Of a DNA stretch of 64,000 nucleotides, positions 1 through 8,813 are shown piece after piece; positions within the stretch are counted from its first letter, which is position 1, and each line of letters starts with the position of its first letter. Both the position numbers and the translations under genes were made by a program. This stretch comes from Streptomyces hydrogenans (GTDB taxonomy: Bacteria > Actinomycetota > Actinomycetes > Streptomycetales > Streptomycetaceae), in the NCBI RefSeq assembly GCF_014656075.1, contig NZ_BNBS01000025.1:17852-81851 (forward strand), read 5' to 3'. The notes below the pieces were generated by a model, which saw only the letters and a list, made by a program, of their open reading frames with translations, was not told the DNA's origin and searched no databases.

Positions 1-44
1 GCACCCGTGGCCGTGCCGGTTTCGGTGGACGTGGCGGAGCTCAT
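1..44 (-). CDS. ABC-2 type transporter permease, N-terminal fragment
   Basis: Only the first 14 or so codons are in the window; the gene runs off the left edge. Its ATG (44-42) overlaps the TGA of the ATPase gene (43-41) in an ATGA arrangement, so the two are translationally coupled. The visible N-terminus ([13 protein letters not shown]) is a polar cytoplasmic leader. That this is the permease partner is inferred from the DrrA-like ATPase directly upstream and the usual DrrA-DrrB order; no membrane segment can be seen here. Confidence 0.6.
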   Translation of the reverse strand, partial: MSSATSTETGTATG

Positions 45-1012
45 GCGGCCGGTCCCTTCCGGTCGGTGAGGGCGAGGAAGACCTCGTCCAGGCTGGGCTG
101 GCCGAGGGCGAAGTTGTCGACGGTGATCCCGGCGCGGGCCAGTTCGGCGAGGGCGCGGGCGGCCTGTTCGGCGGCGCCGAGGTCGGTGCCGTGGCCGTTG
201 ACGGTGGCGGTGAGCGCGACCGGGTCGGGATCGAACTGGACCTCGGCGTTCAGGGCCGTGGTGAGCACCCGGCCGGCCTCCGGCCGCTGCTCCGGGTCCC
301 GGAGGCGCACGTGCACGGAGCCCGAGCCCACCGACGCCTTCAGCTCGCCCTTCGTGCCCTCCGCGATCACCCTGCCGTGGTCGATGACGGCGATCCGGGA
401 GGCGAGCTGGTCGGCCTCGTCGAGGTACTGGGTGGTGAGCAGGACGGTGGTGCCCTGGTCGACGACGGCCCGCACGATGTCCCAGACCTGGTTGCGGCTG
501 CGCGGGTCGAGGCCGGTGGTCGGCTCGTCGAGGAAGAGCAGGTCGGGGGTGTTGAGGATGGACGCGGCGATGTCGATGCGGCGCCGCATCCCGCCCGAGT
601 AGTGCTTGACCTGCCGGTCGGCGGCCTCGGCGAGGCCGAAGGCGTCGAGCAGCTGCGCGGACCGGTCCCGGGCGGCGGGGCGGCCGTGGCCGAGGAGGCG
701 GGCGAGGAGGACGAGGTTCTCGGTGCCGGTGAGGTCCTCGTCGACGGAGGCGTACTGCCCGGTGAGGCTCACCCTGCCCCGTACGGTGTCGGCCTCCGCG
801 ACGACGTCGTGGCCGAAGACCCGGGCGCGGCCCTCGTCCGGGCGGAGCAGGGTGGCGAGCATCTTCACGGCGGTGGTCTTGCCGGCGCCGTTGGGCCCGA
901 GCAGCCCGTAGACGGTGCCGGCCGGCACGCGCAGGTCGACGCCGTCGACGGCGCGGTTCCCCCCGAAGACCTTCACGAGCCCCTCGGTCTCCACGGCGAC
1001 GCCGTCACTCAT
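41..1012 (-). CDS. ABC transporter ATP-binding protein, daunorubicin-resistance (DrrA) type
   Basis: Cytoplasmic ATPase of a drug or antibiotic exporter. Walker A is GPNGAGKTT (about residues 40-48), the signature is [12 protein letters not shown] and Walker B is [12 protein letters not shown]. The C-terminal third ends with the DEVFLALTD element typical of DrrA-family ATPases, and 323 aa is the usual length. The ATG at 1012 has a strong GGAGGAGG ribosome-binding site. It is first in an operon with the permease that overlaps its stop codon. The substrate cannot be told from sequence; DrrA relatives in Streptomyces are often housekeeping multidrug exporters. Confidence 0.93.
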   Translation of the reverse strand: MSDGVAVETEGLVKVFGGNRAVDGVDLRVPAGTVYGLLGPNGAGKTTAVKMLATLLRPDEGRARVFGHDVVAEADTVRGRVSLTGQYASVDEDLTGTENLVLLARLLGHGRPAARDRSAQLLDAFGLAEAADRQVKHYSGGMRRRIDIAASILNTPDLLFLDEPTTGLDPRSRNQVWDIVRAVVDQGTTVLLTTQYLDEADQLASRIAVIDHGRVIAEGTKGELKASVGSGSVHVRLRDPEQRPEAGRVLTTALNAEVQFDPDPVALTATVNGHGTDLGAAEQAARALAELARAGITVDNFALGQPSLDEVFLALTDRKGPAA

Positions 1013-1135
1013 CCCGGTGCCTCCTCCTCCGGACGGACACCCCTCCAGTCTGCTGCGGGACGGCCGACGACGCAGTCCGGAGGGGACGCGGAGGGGCGGG
1101 GGCGGGCTCGGGACACCCGTGGGGTGCGGGCCGGC

Positions 1136-1540
1136 TCAGTACGGCGCGGGGTGACCGGCGGCGTCCTCGTGCGTGTAGAAGAGGTAGAACGCGCCCGCGG
1201 CCACGCCCGCTCCCACCAGCAGCCCCAGGCCGCTCGACGAGAGCACGCTCGCCCCGGAGAGGCTGTAGAGGAAGCCGGTCGCGCCGCCCACGAGGGCGCC
1301 CCAGGCCGCGGCGCGCGCTTCGCGGGGCAGGACGTGGCCGTAGGTGCGGAGCGCCCAGATGCCGCCGGCCAGGAGGATCGCGGAGAGGAGGCCGAGCCAG
1401 AGCTGGCCCCAGGTGAGCGCCCCGCCGTGCCGCGAGACGGTGGCGGCGTAGAGGCCGTAGAGGACGCCGATGAGGGCGGGCAGGAAGGCGCCGTGCGTCT
1501 CCACCGAACGCCGGACGGGTACGGCTGCGTGTGCGGCCAT
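1136..1540 (-). CDS. Small four-helix membrane protein, unknown function
   Basis: A 134-aa protein with four hydrophobic segments: around FLPALIGVLYGLY, LGLLSAILLAGGIWAL, ALVGGATGFLYSL and LGLLVGAGVAAGAFYLFY. The start was set at the ATG at 1540 because AAGGAGCTCC lies at the right distance upstream; a longer frame extends to 1768 but would run into the promoter region of the divergent gene at 1696. The N-terminus MAAHAAVPVRR is short and basic and probably cytoplasmic. I recognise no catalytic motif and assign no function. Confidence 0.7.
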   Translation of the reverse strand: MAAHAAVPVRRSVETHGAFLPALIGVLYGLYAATVSRHGGALTWGQLWLGLLSAILLAGGIWALRTYGHVLPREARAAAWGALVGGATGFLYSLSGASVLSSSGLGLLVGAGVAAGAFYLFYTHEDAAGHPAPY

Positions 1541-1695
1541 GGCAGGAGCTCCTTCGGGTCGCCCCCCTGCTGCTGCACCCTCCAGGGCACACCCGCCGGG
1601 GGCGCCCCGCAAGTGGATCAGGGAGGGCACGGCGGACTCACTCGTTCGGCTCAACCAAAAGGTCGAAATCGTACGATTACTCCCACGATGGGGCC

Positions 1696-2148
1696 ATGAG
1701 CCAGAACAGCACCCCTCCGCGCCCGGAGTCCGCACCCCGACCGCACCGGTCGGAGACCTCGCAGGCATGGTCCTCCGGCGGGACCCTCTTCGCCGGTGTC
1801 CTCATGCTGGTCACCGGCTTCATGGACATCTTCCAGGGCATCGCCGGGATCGCCGAGGACGACGTCTACACCCGCATCGGCGACTACGTCTTCAAGTTCA
1901 ACCTCACCACCTGGGGCTGGATCCACCTGATCCTCGGCATCGTCGTCGCGATCGCCGGCTACGGGATCCTCAAGGGCGCCGAGTGGGGCCGGGTCGCCGG
2001 CATCTCCCTGGCGTCCCTCAACCTCCTCCTCCAGTTCCTCTTCCTGCCCTACCAGCCGTGGTGGGCGCTCTTCTCGATGGCCATCTCGGTCTTCGTGATC
2101 TGGGCCCTGGCCACGGACGACGCGTACGGCCCCGGCGAGCGGCTCTGA
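1696..2148 (+). CDS. DUF7144-like four-helix membrane protein
   Basis: A 150-aa integral membrane protein with a polar N-terminus of about 30 residues and four hydrophobic helices (FAGVLMLVTGFMDIFQGI; WGWIHLILGIVVAIAGYGIL; VAGISLASLNLLLQFLFL; WALFSMAISVFVIWALA). The pattern of a helix ending in an IFQGIAGI segment, a short extracytoplasmic loop and a WGWIHL helix is common in a Streptomyces family of unknown function. The ATG at 1696 was preferred to an upstream in-frame start because the longer frame is polar shadow sequence. The lipoprotein gene follows one base after the stop, so the two are probably cotranscribed. Confidence 0.8.
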   Translation: MSQNSTPPRPESAPRPHRSETSQAWSSGGTLFAGVLMLVTGFMDIFQGIAGIAEDDVYTRIGDYVFKFNLTTWGWIHLILGIVVAIAGYGILKGAEWGRVAGISLASLNLLLQFLFLPYQPWWALFSMAISVFVIWALATDDAYGPGERL

Positions 2149-2149
2149 C

Positions 2150-2614
2150 ATGGCCCCACGCCCCCGCGCACGGGCGGGCGCACGGCTCCGGCACACCGCC
2201 GGGGCCGTGCTCCTCGCCCTCGCCGCCACCGGCACCGCGACCGGCTGCGACGCGGCGAAGGAGGCCGCCGGGGACCTCGTCTCCTCGGCGACCGCGGCCG
2301 TCGCCTCGGCCGCGCAGCAGAAGATGGACGAGATCAAGGACGGGGTGAACGCGACCGGGGACGTGACCGCCGGGGCGACCTCCGTCGACGGGGACCGCAC
2401 CGTCGCCACGATCACGGCCACCAACCCCAAGTCCTCGGCGGCCGATTACACGGTCATGGTCACCTTCCGCGACGACGGCGGGAACCTCCTCGACACCGTC
2501 GTCCTGAACATCGACGCCGTCCCCGCCGGAGCCTCCAAGTCCGGCACGGCGCGCAGCAATCGGACCCTGTCGGGGGCGACCACCGCGGAGATCACGCAGG
2601 CCCTGCGACACTGA
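2150..2614 (+). CDS. Putative lipoprotein with FxLYD-like beta domain
   Basis: A 154-aa exported protein. An Arg-rich n-region, a hydrophobic core (AGAVLLALAATGTATG) and a lipobox-like sequence ending in Cys at about residue 33 suggest lipid attachment by Lgt and cleavage by Lsp. An Ala/Lys-rich helical stretch follows, then a beta-rich domain (TVATITATNP, YTVMVTFRDDGGNLLDTV) resembling the FxLYD fold often found in Gram-positive lipoproteins. It starts one base after the preceding stop and is four bases from the next start, so the three genes look like one transcription unit. No ligand can be inferred. Confidence 0.75.
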   Translation: MAPRPRARAGARLRHTAGAVLLALAATGTATGCDAAKEAAGDLVSSATAAVASAAQQKMDEIKDGVNATGDVTAGATSVDGDRTVATITATNPKSSAADYTVMVTFRDDGGNLLDTVVLNIDAVPAGASKSGTARSNRTLSGATTAEITQALRH

Positions 2615-2618
2615 GAGG

Positions 2619-3656
2619 GTGGACCGAGCACACGCCGCCGCGACCGACGACGCCCCGGACACGGCGACCGCACCGCCCCCGCCTCCGCCCGTGCGGCCCA
2701 GGCGCCGCACCCGCGCGGCCGCCTGGGCCGCCAGCCCGCTCCTGGCCCTCCCGGCGGCCGTCGCCGGATGCCTGCTGCTCGGCGCCGACGGCGTCACGCC
2801 CCTCCCCCAGCTCCTCGCCCTGCTGCCCTGGCTGGCCCTCCCCGCCGGGCTCGGCCTGCTGCTCGCGGCCCTCGCCCGGCGCCGGGTCCTCTCCTTCCTC
2901 GCGGCGCTCGTCCTCGCCGGCACCGCGGGGGCGTCGCTGCCGTCCGCGGCGCCCGCCGCCGTCGCCCACGGCGCCCCCGTCGCCCGGATCCGGGTCATCG
3001 CCTCGAACGTCGAGTTCGGACAGGGCACCGGCTCCCTCATCGACCTCGCGCTGCGCGAGCGGCCCCAGCTCCTCTACGTCTCCGAGTGCGACCCCGCCTG
3101 CGGGCGGGCGCTGGCCGCCGCGCTGTCCCGGCAGCTGCCGCACCGGGTCGCGGTCGAGGCGGAGGGCTCGTCGGGGTCGGTGATCCTCAGCGCCTACCCG
3201 CTGCGCGACCGGTCCGCCGTGCCCGCCGCGATGGGGATGCCCGGCGCCACCGCGGAGATCGCCGGCCGGGAGGTGCGGCTCCAGCTCGCGCACCCGCTGC
3301 CGCCCGTGCCCGGCCAGGTGGGGCGCTGGAAGGGCGAACTGGCCCGGCTGCGGGCGGCGGTGGACGCCCGGCCGGCCGGCGAGACCCTGCTGCTGGCCGG
3401 CGACTTCAACGCCTCGCAGGACCACGCCGCCTTCCGCGCCTTCTCCGAGGGCCGTCCGCTCCTCGACGCGGCCCGCGCCACCGGCTCCTCCCGCACCCCC
3501 ACCTGGCCGGCCGAGGGCCCGCTGCCGCCGTTCGTCCAGATCGACCACGTCCTCACCAGCCCCGACCTCACCGCCGTCGCCACCCGCTTCCTCCCGGTCC
3601 CCGGCAGCGACCACCGGGCCGTCCTCGCCGACCTCGACCTGCACGACGGCCGCTGA
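2619..3656 (+). CDS. Membrane-anchored endonuclease/exonuclease/phosphatase family protein
   Basis: 345 aa, GTG start preceded by GAGAGG. Three hydrophobic segments lie within the first 120 residues. They are followed by an EEP (DNase I-like) domain facing outside: RVIASNVEFGQG supplies the first Asn/Glu, AGDFNASQDH the catalytic Asp/Asn pair, QIDHVLTS the conserved Asp/His, and GSDHRAVLADL the terminal Ser-Asp-His. This is the common actinobacterial arrangement of three TM helices plus EEP. The substrate could be nucleic acid, phospholipid or phosphoinositide-like. It follows the lipoprotein gene closely and DUF2630 comes 17 bases later. Confidence 0.87.
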   Translation: MDRAHAAATDDAPDTATAPPPPPPVRPRRRTRAAAWAASPLLALPAAVAGCLLLGADGVTPLPQLLALLPWLALPAGLGLLLAALARRRVLSFLAALVLAGTAGASLPSAAPAAVAHGAPVARIRVIASNVEFGQGTGSLIDLALRERPQLLYVSECDPACGRALAAALSRQLPHRVAVEAEGSSGSVILSAYPLRDRSAVPAAMGMPGATAEIAGREVRLQLAHPLPPVPGQVGRWKGELARLRAAVDARPAGETLLLAGDFNASQDHAAFRAFSEGRPLLDAARATGSSRTPTWPAEGPLPPFVQIDHVLTSPDLTAVATRFLPVPGSDHRAVLADLDLHDGR

Positions 3657-3673
3657 TCGGCCACGCTGGGAGC

Positions 3674-3910
3674 ATGGACAACGAGCAGATCCTCGACGAC
3701 ATCGGCACGCTCGTGGAAGAGGAACGGGCCCTGCGCCGGCGCACCGGCGGCCTCCTCCCCGAGGAGCGGGAGCGCCTCGCGGAGCTGGAGGTCCGCCTCG
3801 ACCAGTGCTGGGACCTGCTGCGCCAGCGCCGCGCCAAGTCCGAGTTCGGCGAGGACCCCGACACCGCGGCCCTGCGCCCCGCCGCGGAGGTCGAGTCCTA
3901 CCGCAACTGA
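3674..3910 (+). CDS. DUF2630 family small helical protein
   Basis: A 78-aa, highly charged protein that should be almost wholly alpha-helical, with two antiparallel segments rich in Glu, Arg and Leu. Conserved features are the ILDDIGTLVEEERALRR start, an RLAELEVRLDQCWDLLRQRRA helix-loop-helix and a short tail. This is the signature of DUF2630, a small actinobacterial family of unknown function. The start codon ATG at 3674 follows CTGGGAG. It is probably the last gene of the unit starting at 1696. Confidence 0.88.
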   Translation: MDNEQILDDIGTLVEEERALRRRTGGLLPEERERLAELEVRLDQCWDLLRQRRAKSEFGEDPDTAALRPAAEVESYRN

Positions 3911-4000
3911 CCCCGCCCGCCGCGCCGCTGACGCGTCACCCGCCACGGCCCCCCGCACGCTGCCGGGACCGGCGGCGGACGTCCGCGTAAGTTGGGGGGC

Positions 4001-5953
4001 ATGGGTCGTGGACGTGGCGGGAACGGTCGGCTTGCTCCTCCCGCGTGGCTGACCGCGGGGCTCCGGCCCGCACCCGCGCCCATCCCCTGGGCCGCCGTCG
4101 TCCGCGCCTCCCTCGCCCTGTCGCTGCCCCTCGCCGCCGGCCTCGCCCTGGACCGGCCCGCCGAGGGCGCGCTGGTCTCCATGGGCGCCCTCTCCGGCGT
4201 CATCGGCGACACCGCGGACGCCTACCGGATGCGGATCTTCAACATCGCCGTCCCGCAGCTCTTCGGCGCGCTCGGCGTCACGCTCGGCACGCTCGTCTTC
4301 GGCCAGGGCTGGCTCGCGGTGGCGACGCTGACGCTCGTCGCGCTCGCCTCCGGGATGATCTCCTCGATCGGCGCGGTCGCCTCCGCCTCCGGCCTCCTGC
4401 TGCTCCTCAACGCCGTCGTCGGCGCGGGCCTGCCCATGCCCGACCCGTGGTGGAAGGCACCGGTCCTGCTGACCCTCGGCGGCCTGGTCGTCCTCGCCCT
4501 GACGCTCCTCGGCTGGCCACTGCGCCGGGTCGCCCCCGAGCGGGCCGCGGTGGCCGCCACCTACCGCACGGTCGCCGAACTGTACGAGGCCGCGGGCTCG
4601 GAGACGTACCAGGAGAAGCGGCACGCGGTCACCGCCTCGCTCAACCAGTCCTACGACCTGATCCTGGCCCGCCGCACCCGTCAGCACGGCCGCACCTCCT
4701 CGCTCGCCCGGCTGCTCGCGCAGCTCAACGTCCTGATCCCGCTCCTGGAGGCGGCCCCCGCCGCCGACCTGCGCGTCCGGCTCCACGGCCCGCTGCCGCC
4801 CGCCGTCGCCACGACGATCCGCCGGCTGGCCGACGCGGTCGAGACCGGCCCGACCGGGCGCCCCGACCCGGAGCTCCCGACGGCCGTCCGCCCCGCCGAG
4901 AAGGCCGTCGAGCACGCCCTGCGGCACGCCGCCACCGTCGTCCACGAGGACGAGCCCGACCCCTACAACGTCGACGACCGGCTCGGCCGCCCCGCCGCGC
5001 TCACCGTCCGCGCCCGCCGCGCCGCCCGCACGATGCTGCTCTCCGCGCCGTCCTGGCGCTACGGACTCCGCCTGGCGCTCTGCATCGGCCTCGCCCAGGC
5101 CCTGGTCTCGCTGATCGAGGTGCCCCGCTCGTACTGGGTGGCGCTCACCGTCACCTTCGTCATGAAGCCCGACTTCGGCTCGGTCTTCTCCCGGGCCGTG
5201 CTGCGCGCCGTCGGCACCTGCCTGGGCCTGGTCTCCGCCGCGCTGGTCCTCGCCGAGGTGCCCCGCGGCTGGTGGGACGTCCCCGTGATGGCGGTCCTCG
5301 CCGCGCTCATCCCGGCCTTCTCCGCGAAGGGCTACGCCTTCCAGACCGCGGCCATCACCCCCGTCATCCTGCTCCTCTCCGACACCCTCAACCAGCAGGG
5401 CTTCGACCTCGTCCTGCCCCGCCTGTACGACTCCCTCATCGGCTGCGCCATCGCCCTGGTCGCCGGCTACCTGCTCTGGCCGGAGTCCTGGCACAGCCGG
5501 ATCGGCGACCGGCTCGCCGATGCGGTCGCCGACACCGCCGCCTACGTGGACCGCGCCTTCGGCGGCCCGGCGGACGCGGGCCGGCTGCGGGCCCGCCGCA
5601 AGCTCTACCGGGACCTGTCGGCGGTCCGCTCCGAGTTCCAGCGGGCCCTCACCGAACCGCCGCCGACCGGCACCCGCGCCGCCGCCTGGTGGCCGCTCGC
5701 CATCGCCGTCGAGCGGATCGTCGACGCCACCACCGCCGCCCGCATCCGGGTGGCCCACGGCGCCCCTCCGCCGGACCCGGCGGAGGTCACCGCCGTCGCC
5801 CGCGAACTGCGCGAACTCGCCGAGGGACTGCGCGGCACCGACACCCTGTTCGCGGTCCGCACGGAGCTGCCCGGAGACGACGAGGGCGTCCTCGCCCCGG
5901 TCCGCCAGGAGGTGCGCGCGGCCCGCGCCATCGCCGGTCCCGAACTGCGATAA
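4001..5953 (+). CDS. FUSC family membrane protein
   Basis: 650 aa. The layout is two membrane blocks, each with about five or six hydrophobic helices (residues about 25-165 and 345-480), each followed by a soluble Arg-rich region. This is the FUSC/aromatic-acid-exporter-like architecture (fusaric acid resistance, YccS/AaeB relatives). The second block carries the typical SYWVALTVTFVMKPDFGSVF segment. The ATG at 4001 was chosen over an upstream TTG (3992) because a G-rich site directly precedes it, although spacing is tight for either. Likely role: efflux of aromatic or weak-acid compounds, inferred from the family only. Confidence 0.85.
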   Translation: MGRGRGGNGRLAPPAWLTAGLRPAPAPIPWAAVVRASLALSLPLAAGLALDRPAEGALVSMGALSGVIGDTADAYRMRIFNIAVPQLFGALGVTLGTLVFGQGWLAVATLTLVALASGMISSIGAVASASGLLLLLNAVVGAGLPMPDPWWKAPVLLTLGGLVVLALTLLGWPLRRVAPERAAVAATYRTVAELYEAAGSETYQEKRHAVTASLNQSYDLILARRTRQHGRTSSLARLLAQLNVLIPLLEAAPAADLRVRLHGPLPPAVATTIRRLADAVETGPTGRPDPELPTAVRPAEKAVEHALRHAATVVHEDEPDPYNVDDRLGRPAALTVRARRAARTMLLSAPSWRYGLRLALCIGLAQALVSLIEVPRSYWVALTVTFVMKPDFGSVFSRAVLRAVGTCLGLVSAALVLAEVPRGWWDVPVMAVLAALIPAFSAKGYAFQTAAITPVILLLSDTLNQQGFDLVLPRLYDSLIGCAIALVAGYLLWPESWHSRIGDRLADAVADTAAYVDRAFGGPADAGRLRARRKLYRDLSAVRSEFQRALTEPPPTGTRAAAWWPLAIAVERIVDATTAARIRVAHGAPPPDPAEVTAVARELRELAEGLRGTDTLFAVRTELPGDDEGVLAPVRQEVRAARAIAGPELR

Positions 5954-6029
5954 ACCCCTTCCGGGACGGTACGCGGGGGCGCGAAGGAGAACTTACCGGC
6001 GGTCACGGAACGGAACCCTCCTGCCACCG

Positions 6030-6058
6030 TTACCGGATTCCACCGGGACGACTACGAT
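6030..6058 (+). promoter_or_regulatory. Candidate sigma-70-type promoter of the APC permease gene
   Basis: In the 301-base gap 5954-6254 the only promoter-like element I see is TTACCG (6030-6035), a 17-base spacer and TACGAT (6053-6058). It would leave a leader of about 190 bases before the permease ATG. The -35 match is poor, so this is tentative. The rest of the gap is C-rich with no open frame of note. Confidence 0.3.
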
Positions 6059-6254
6059 GCGCTCGACCGCCCCGCCGTGATCCGCGCCCGCACCCGTGCC
6101 CGCGACCGCCCAGGCCGCCGAACGGCACGCCGGACGGGCCGTTCCGCCCTGCCCGACCCGCCCGACCCGCACCCCTCACGCTCCTCCCGCTCCCTCCCTC
6201 CCCTCCGTCGTCCGGAACCCCCACACCCGCTCCCAGGACTCCGAGGACACCGTC

Positions 6255-7727
6255 ATGCGCACGACCACCAGCAGAGGGCTCCAGCCCAATGTCCTCGGCA
6301 CCTTCGACACGATCGTGATGGCCGTCGCCGGCAGCGCCCCCGCCTACTCGCTGGCCGCCACCACCGCCGTGCTCTTCGGGGCGGTCGGGCTGGCCGGACC
6401 GGCCGCGCTGCTCTACTGCGCGATACCCATGTTCGGCATCGTCCTCGCCTACGCCCGGCTCGGCCGGATCGACGTCAACGCGGGCGCCGGGTACTCCTGG
6501 GTGGGCCGCACCCTCCACCCCTTCCTGGGCTTCCTGTCCGGCTGGGCGCTGGTCTTCGCCGCCACCGTCTTCATGGTGGCGGGCTCGCTGCCGGCCGGAT
6601 CGCTCACCCTCGCCCTGATCGACCCCGACCTCGCCGCCTCCACCCCGCTGGCCGCCGCCGTCGGCGCCTGCTGGTTCCTGCTGATGCTCGGCGTCGTCCT
6701 GGGCGGTGCCCGGCTCACCGTGCGGGCCCAACTCCTCATGTCAGGCGTCGAGATGGCGATCCTGCTGGCCTTCGTGCTGGCGGCGGTGGCGCACCGGGGC
6801 CGGGCGGTCGCCTTCGACTGGTCCTGGTTCGGCCTCGGGCACTTCCACGGCCCCGAGGGCTTCGCCGCGGGCGCGCTGATCGCCGCGTTCTACTACTGGG
6901 GCTGGGACGTCACCAGCAACCTCAGCGAGGAGACCCGGAACAGCCGGCGGACCGCCGGGCTCGCCGCCCTGGTCGGCGTCGGCTTCGTCTTCCTCCTCTT
7001 CGTGGCCTTCACGGTCGCGGTGAACGTGCTGCTGCCCGCCGACCGGATCCTGTCCGCGGGGCCGAACGTGCTCGCCGTCCTCGGCGAGGAGATCTGGCCC
7101 GGCGTCGGCGGGAAACTGCTGGTCGTCGCCGTGATCCTGTCCACCGTCGCGACCCTGGAGACCACCCTGCTCCAGGTGACCCGCTCGCTCTTCGCGATGG
7201 GCCGCGACCGGACCCTGCCGTCCGCCCTCGGCCTCGTCCACCCCCGCTGGAACACCCCCTGGGTCGCGGTCGCCGCCGTCGGCGCCGCCGCGCTCGTCCT
7301 CTTCGCCGGAGCGGCCGCCGCCGGCTCCGTCCAGCGGATCCTGCGCGACGCCGTCTCCGCGATCGGCCTCCAGATCGCCTTCTACTACGGCCTGGCCGGC
7401 ATCGCCGCCGTCGTCGCGTACAAGTCGCTGCTGCTGCGCTCCGCGCGGAACCTGCTCCTTGGCGGGGTGTGGCCGCTGCTCGGCTCCGCGTTCATGCTGT
7501 GGGCCTTCGTCGAGTCGCTCGGCGAGCTGTCCACCACCGCCCTCGCCATCGGCCTCGGCGGCCTCGCCGCCGGACTCGTCCCGATGGCCGTCTACTGGCG
7601 CAAGGGCAGCGACTACTACCGCCCCGCCCGCCTGGACGCGCGCCGCGCGCTCGCCGCCGCCGGCGAGGCCGCCCCGACGACCCCGGGCACCCGCCTGCGG
7701 GACAAGAGCTACGCCACGGACTTCTGA
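6255..7727 (+). CDS. APC superfamily amino acid permease
   Basis: 490-aa integral membrane transporter with about twelve hydrophobic helices. The first helix contains FDTIVMAVAGSAPAYSLAATT, with the small-residue unwound substrate site typical of APC transporters. The motif YYWGWDVTSNLSEETRNSR in the middle matches the amino acid-polyamine-organocation family. The ATG at 6255 fits the usual short N-terminus before helix 1; an upstream in-frame ATG adds only Pro-rich sequence. Likely imports an amino acid or polyamine; which one cannot be said. The next gene follows after 71 bases and may share the transcript. Confidence 0.88.
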   Translation: MRTTTSRGLQPNVLGTFDTIVMAVAGSAPAYSLAATTAVLFGAVGLAGPAALLYCAIPMFGIVLAYARLGRIDVNAGAGYSWVGRTLHPFLGFLSGWALVFAATVFMVAGSLPAGSLTLALIDPDLAASTPLAAAVGACWFLLMLGVVLGGARLTVRAQLLMSGVEMAILLAFVLAAVAHRGRAVAFDWSWFGLGHFHGPEGFAAGALIAAFYYWGWDVTSNLSEETRNSRRTAGLAALVGVGFVFLLFVAFTVAVNVLLPADRILSAGPNVLAVLGEEIWPGVGGKLLVVAVILSTVATLETTLLQVTRSLFAMGRDRTLPSALGLVHPRWNTPWVAVAAVGAAALVLFAGAAAAGSVQRILRDAVSAIGLQIAFYYGLAGIAAVVAYKSLLLRSARNLLLGGVWPLLGSAFMLWAFVESLGELSTTALAIGLGGLAAGLVPMAVYWRKGSDYYRPARLDARRALAAAGEAAPTTPGTRLRDKSYATDF

Positions 7728-7798
7728 CACCACCGAGGCCCCACCGCAGCACCGACACACCGACGCACCTACCGGAGCACGACCGAAGGAGGTCACCC

Positions 7799-8788
7799 AT
7801 GGGCGTACGCCGACGCGCCCTCAGGCGGTCCCGCGGGGAGCGGTTCACGCCCGACTTCGACCCGGACTTCGGTGACCGCGCGCTGACCGAGGCCCGCCAC
7901 GACATCGTCATCGGCCGCTGGCAGGGCGTACGGGACCTGCTCGCCGCCACCGGGGACGACTGGGGCCGCCGCACCCACCGCGTCCGGCTGCTCTCGCACG
8001 CCGCCGCCGGCAGCTCCACCGTCGAGACCTGGCGGGCCGCCGAACCGCACAGCGCGGACGCGGCGGTGCTGCGGGCCGCGACCGAGGTGGTCCGGGTCTT
8101 CGACGCGGCCATCGCCGCAGGCCGGGGCGCGGCCGTCGACCGGTCCCGGATCGACACGGCCGTGGACGCCTGCCGGGACGCGGCCGACGCGGCGCCCGCC
8201 GACCCGATGCCCTGGGTCTCCCTGCTGTCCGTGGCACGGCTGTACGAGGGCGGCGTGCCGCGCCGCGAACTCCGCTACTGGTTCGACGAACTGCGCCGCC
8301 GCGACCCGTACAACACCGAGGGCCACGTCCAGGTGCTCCGCTACCTCTCGGCCCGCTGGCACGGCACCCACGGCTCCATGTACGACTTCGCGCGCGACGC
8401 CGCCGGGGTCGCCCCGCCCGGCTCCGCCCTGCCGGTCCTGGTGCAGGTCGCGCGGGTGGAGGAGTACCGCTACATCGCGGACGGGGCGCTGGGGCGGGGC
8501 CCGGTGCGCGGCTTCGACCAGCACTGGAAGCACGAGCTGGCGGTGACCGAGCTGCGGCGCACCCGCGACCGCTGGATCGGCGGCCGGGACCCCGCGCGAC
8601 CGATCGCCCCGGAGGAGGTCGGCGACCTCAACTTCCTCGCGCACGCGGCCTGCTACGCGGGCCAGGTGGAGCTGGCGCGGGAGCTGATGGGCCTGCTGGG
8701 CACGCGGGCGGCCTGGGTCCCGTGGGCGTACACGGGCGACCCGGAGGAGCAGTTCACGCGCTTCCGGGAGGGCCTGGGGGTCGGCTGA
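7799..8788 (+). CDS. Conserved hypothetical protein, helical-repeat type
   Basis: 329 aa, cytoplasmic, no signal or membrane segment. Start at 7799 is supported by a near-perfect GAAGGAGG site. The sequence is mostly alpha-helical with Arg/Ala-rich helices and resembles TPR-like solenoid proteins (for example RWQGVRDLLAATGDDWGRR, MPWVSLLSVARLYEGG, FDELRRRDPYNTEGHVQVLR). The YNTEGH region and the C-terminal AGQVELARELM are the parts most likely conserved. I do not recognise a catalytic motif. It is 71 bases downstream of the permease and convergent with the phosphatase. Confidence 0.75.
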   Translation: MGVRRRALRRSRGERFTPDFDPDFGDRALTEARHDIVIGRWQGVRDLLAATGDDWGRRTHRVRLLSHAAAGSSTVETWRAAEPHSADAAVLRAATEVVRVFDAAIAAGRGAAVDRSRIDTAVDACRDAADAAPADPMPWVSLLSVARLYEGGVPRRELRYWFDELRRRDPYNTEGHVQVLRYLSARWHGTHGSMYDFARDAAGVAPPGSALPVLVQVARVEEYRYIADGALGRGPVRGFDQHWKHELAVTELRRTRDRWIGGRDPARPIAPEEVGDLNFLAHAACYAGQVELARELMGLLGTRAAWVPWAYTGDPEEQFTRFREGLGVG

Positions 8789-8813
8789 CCGCCGGGCCCT
8801 CCCGGTGCGGGCG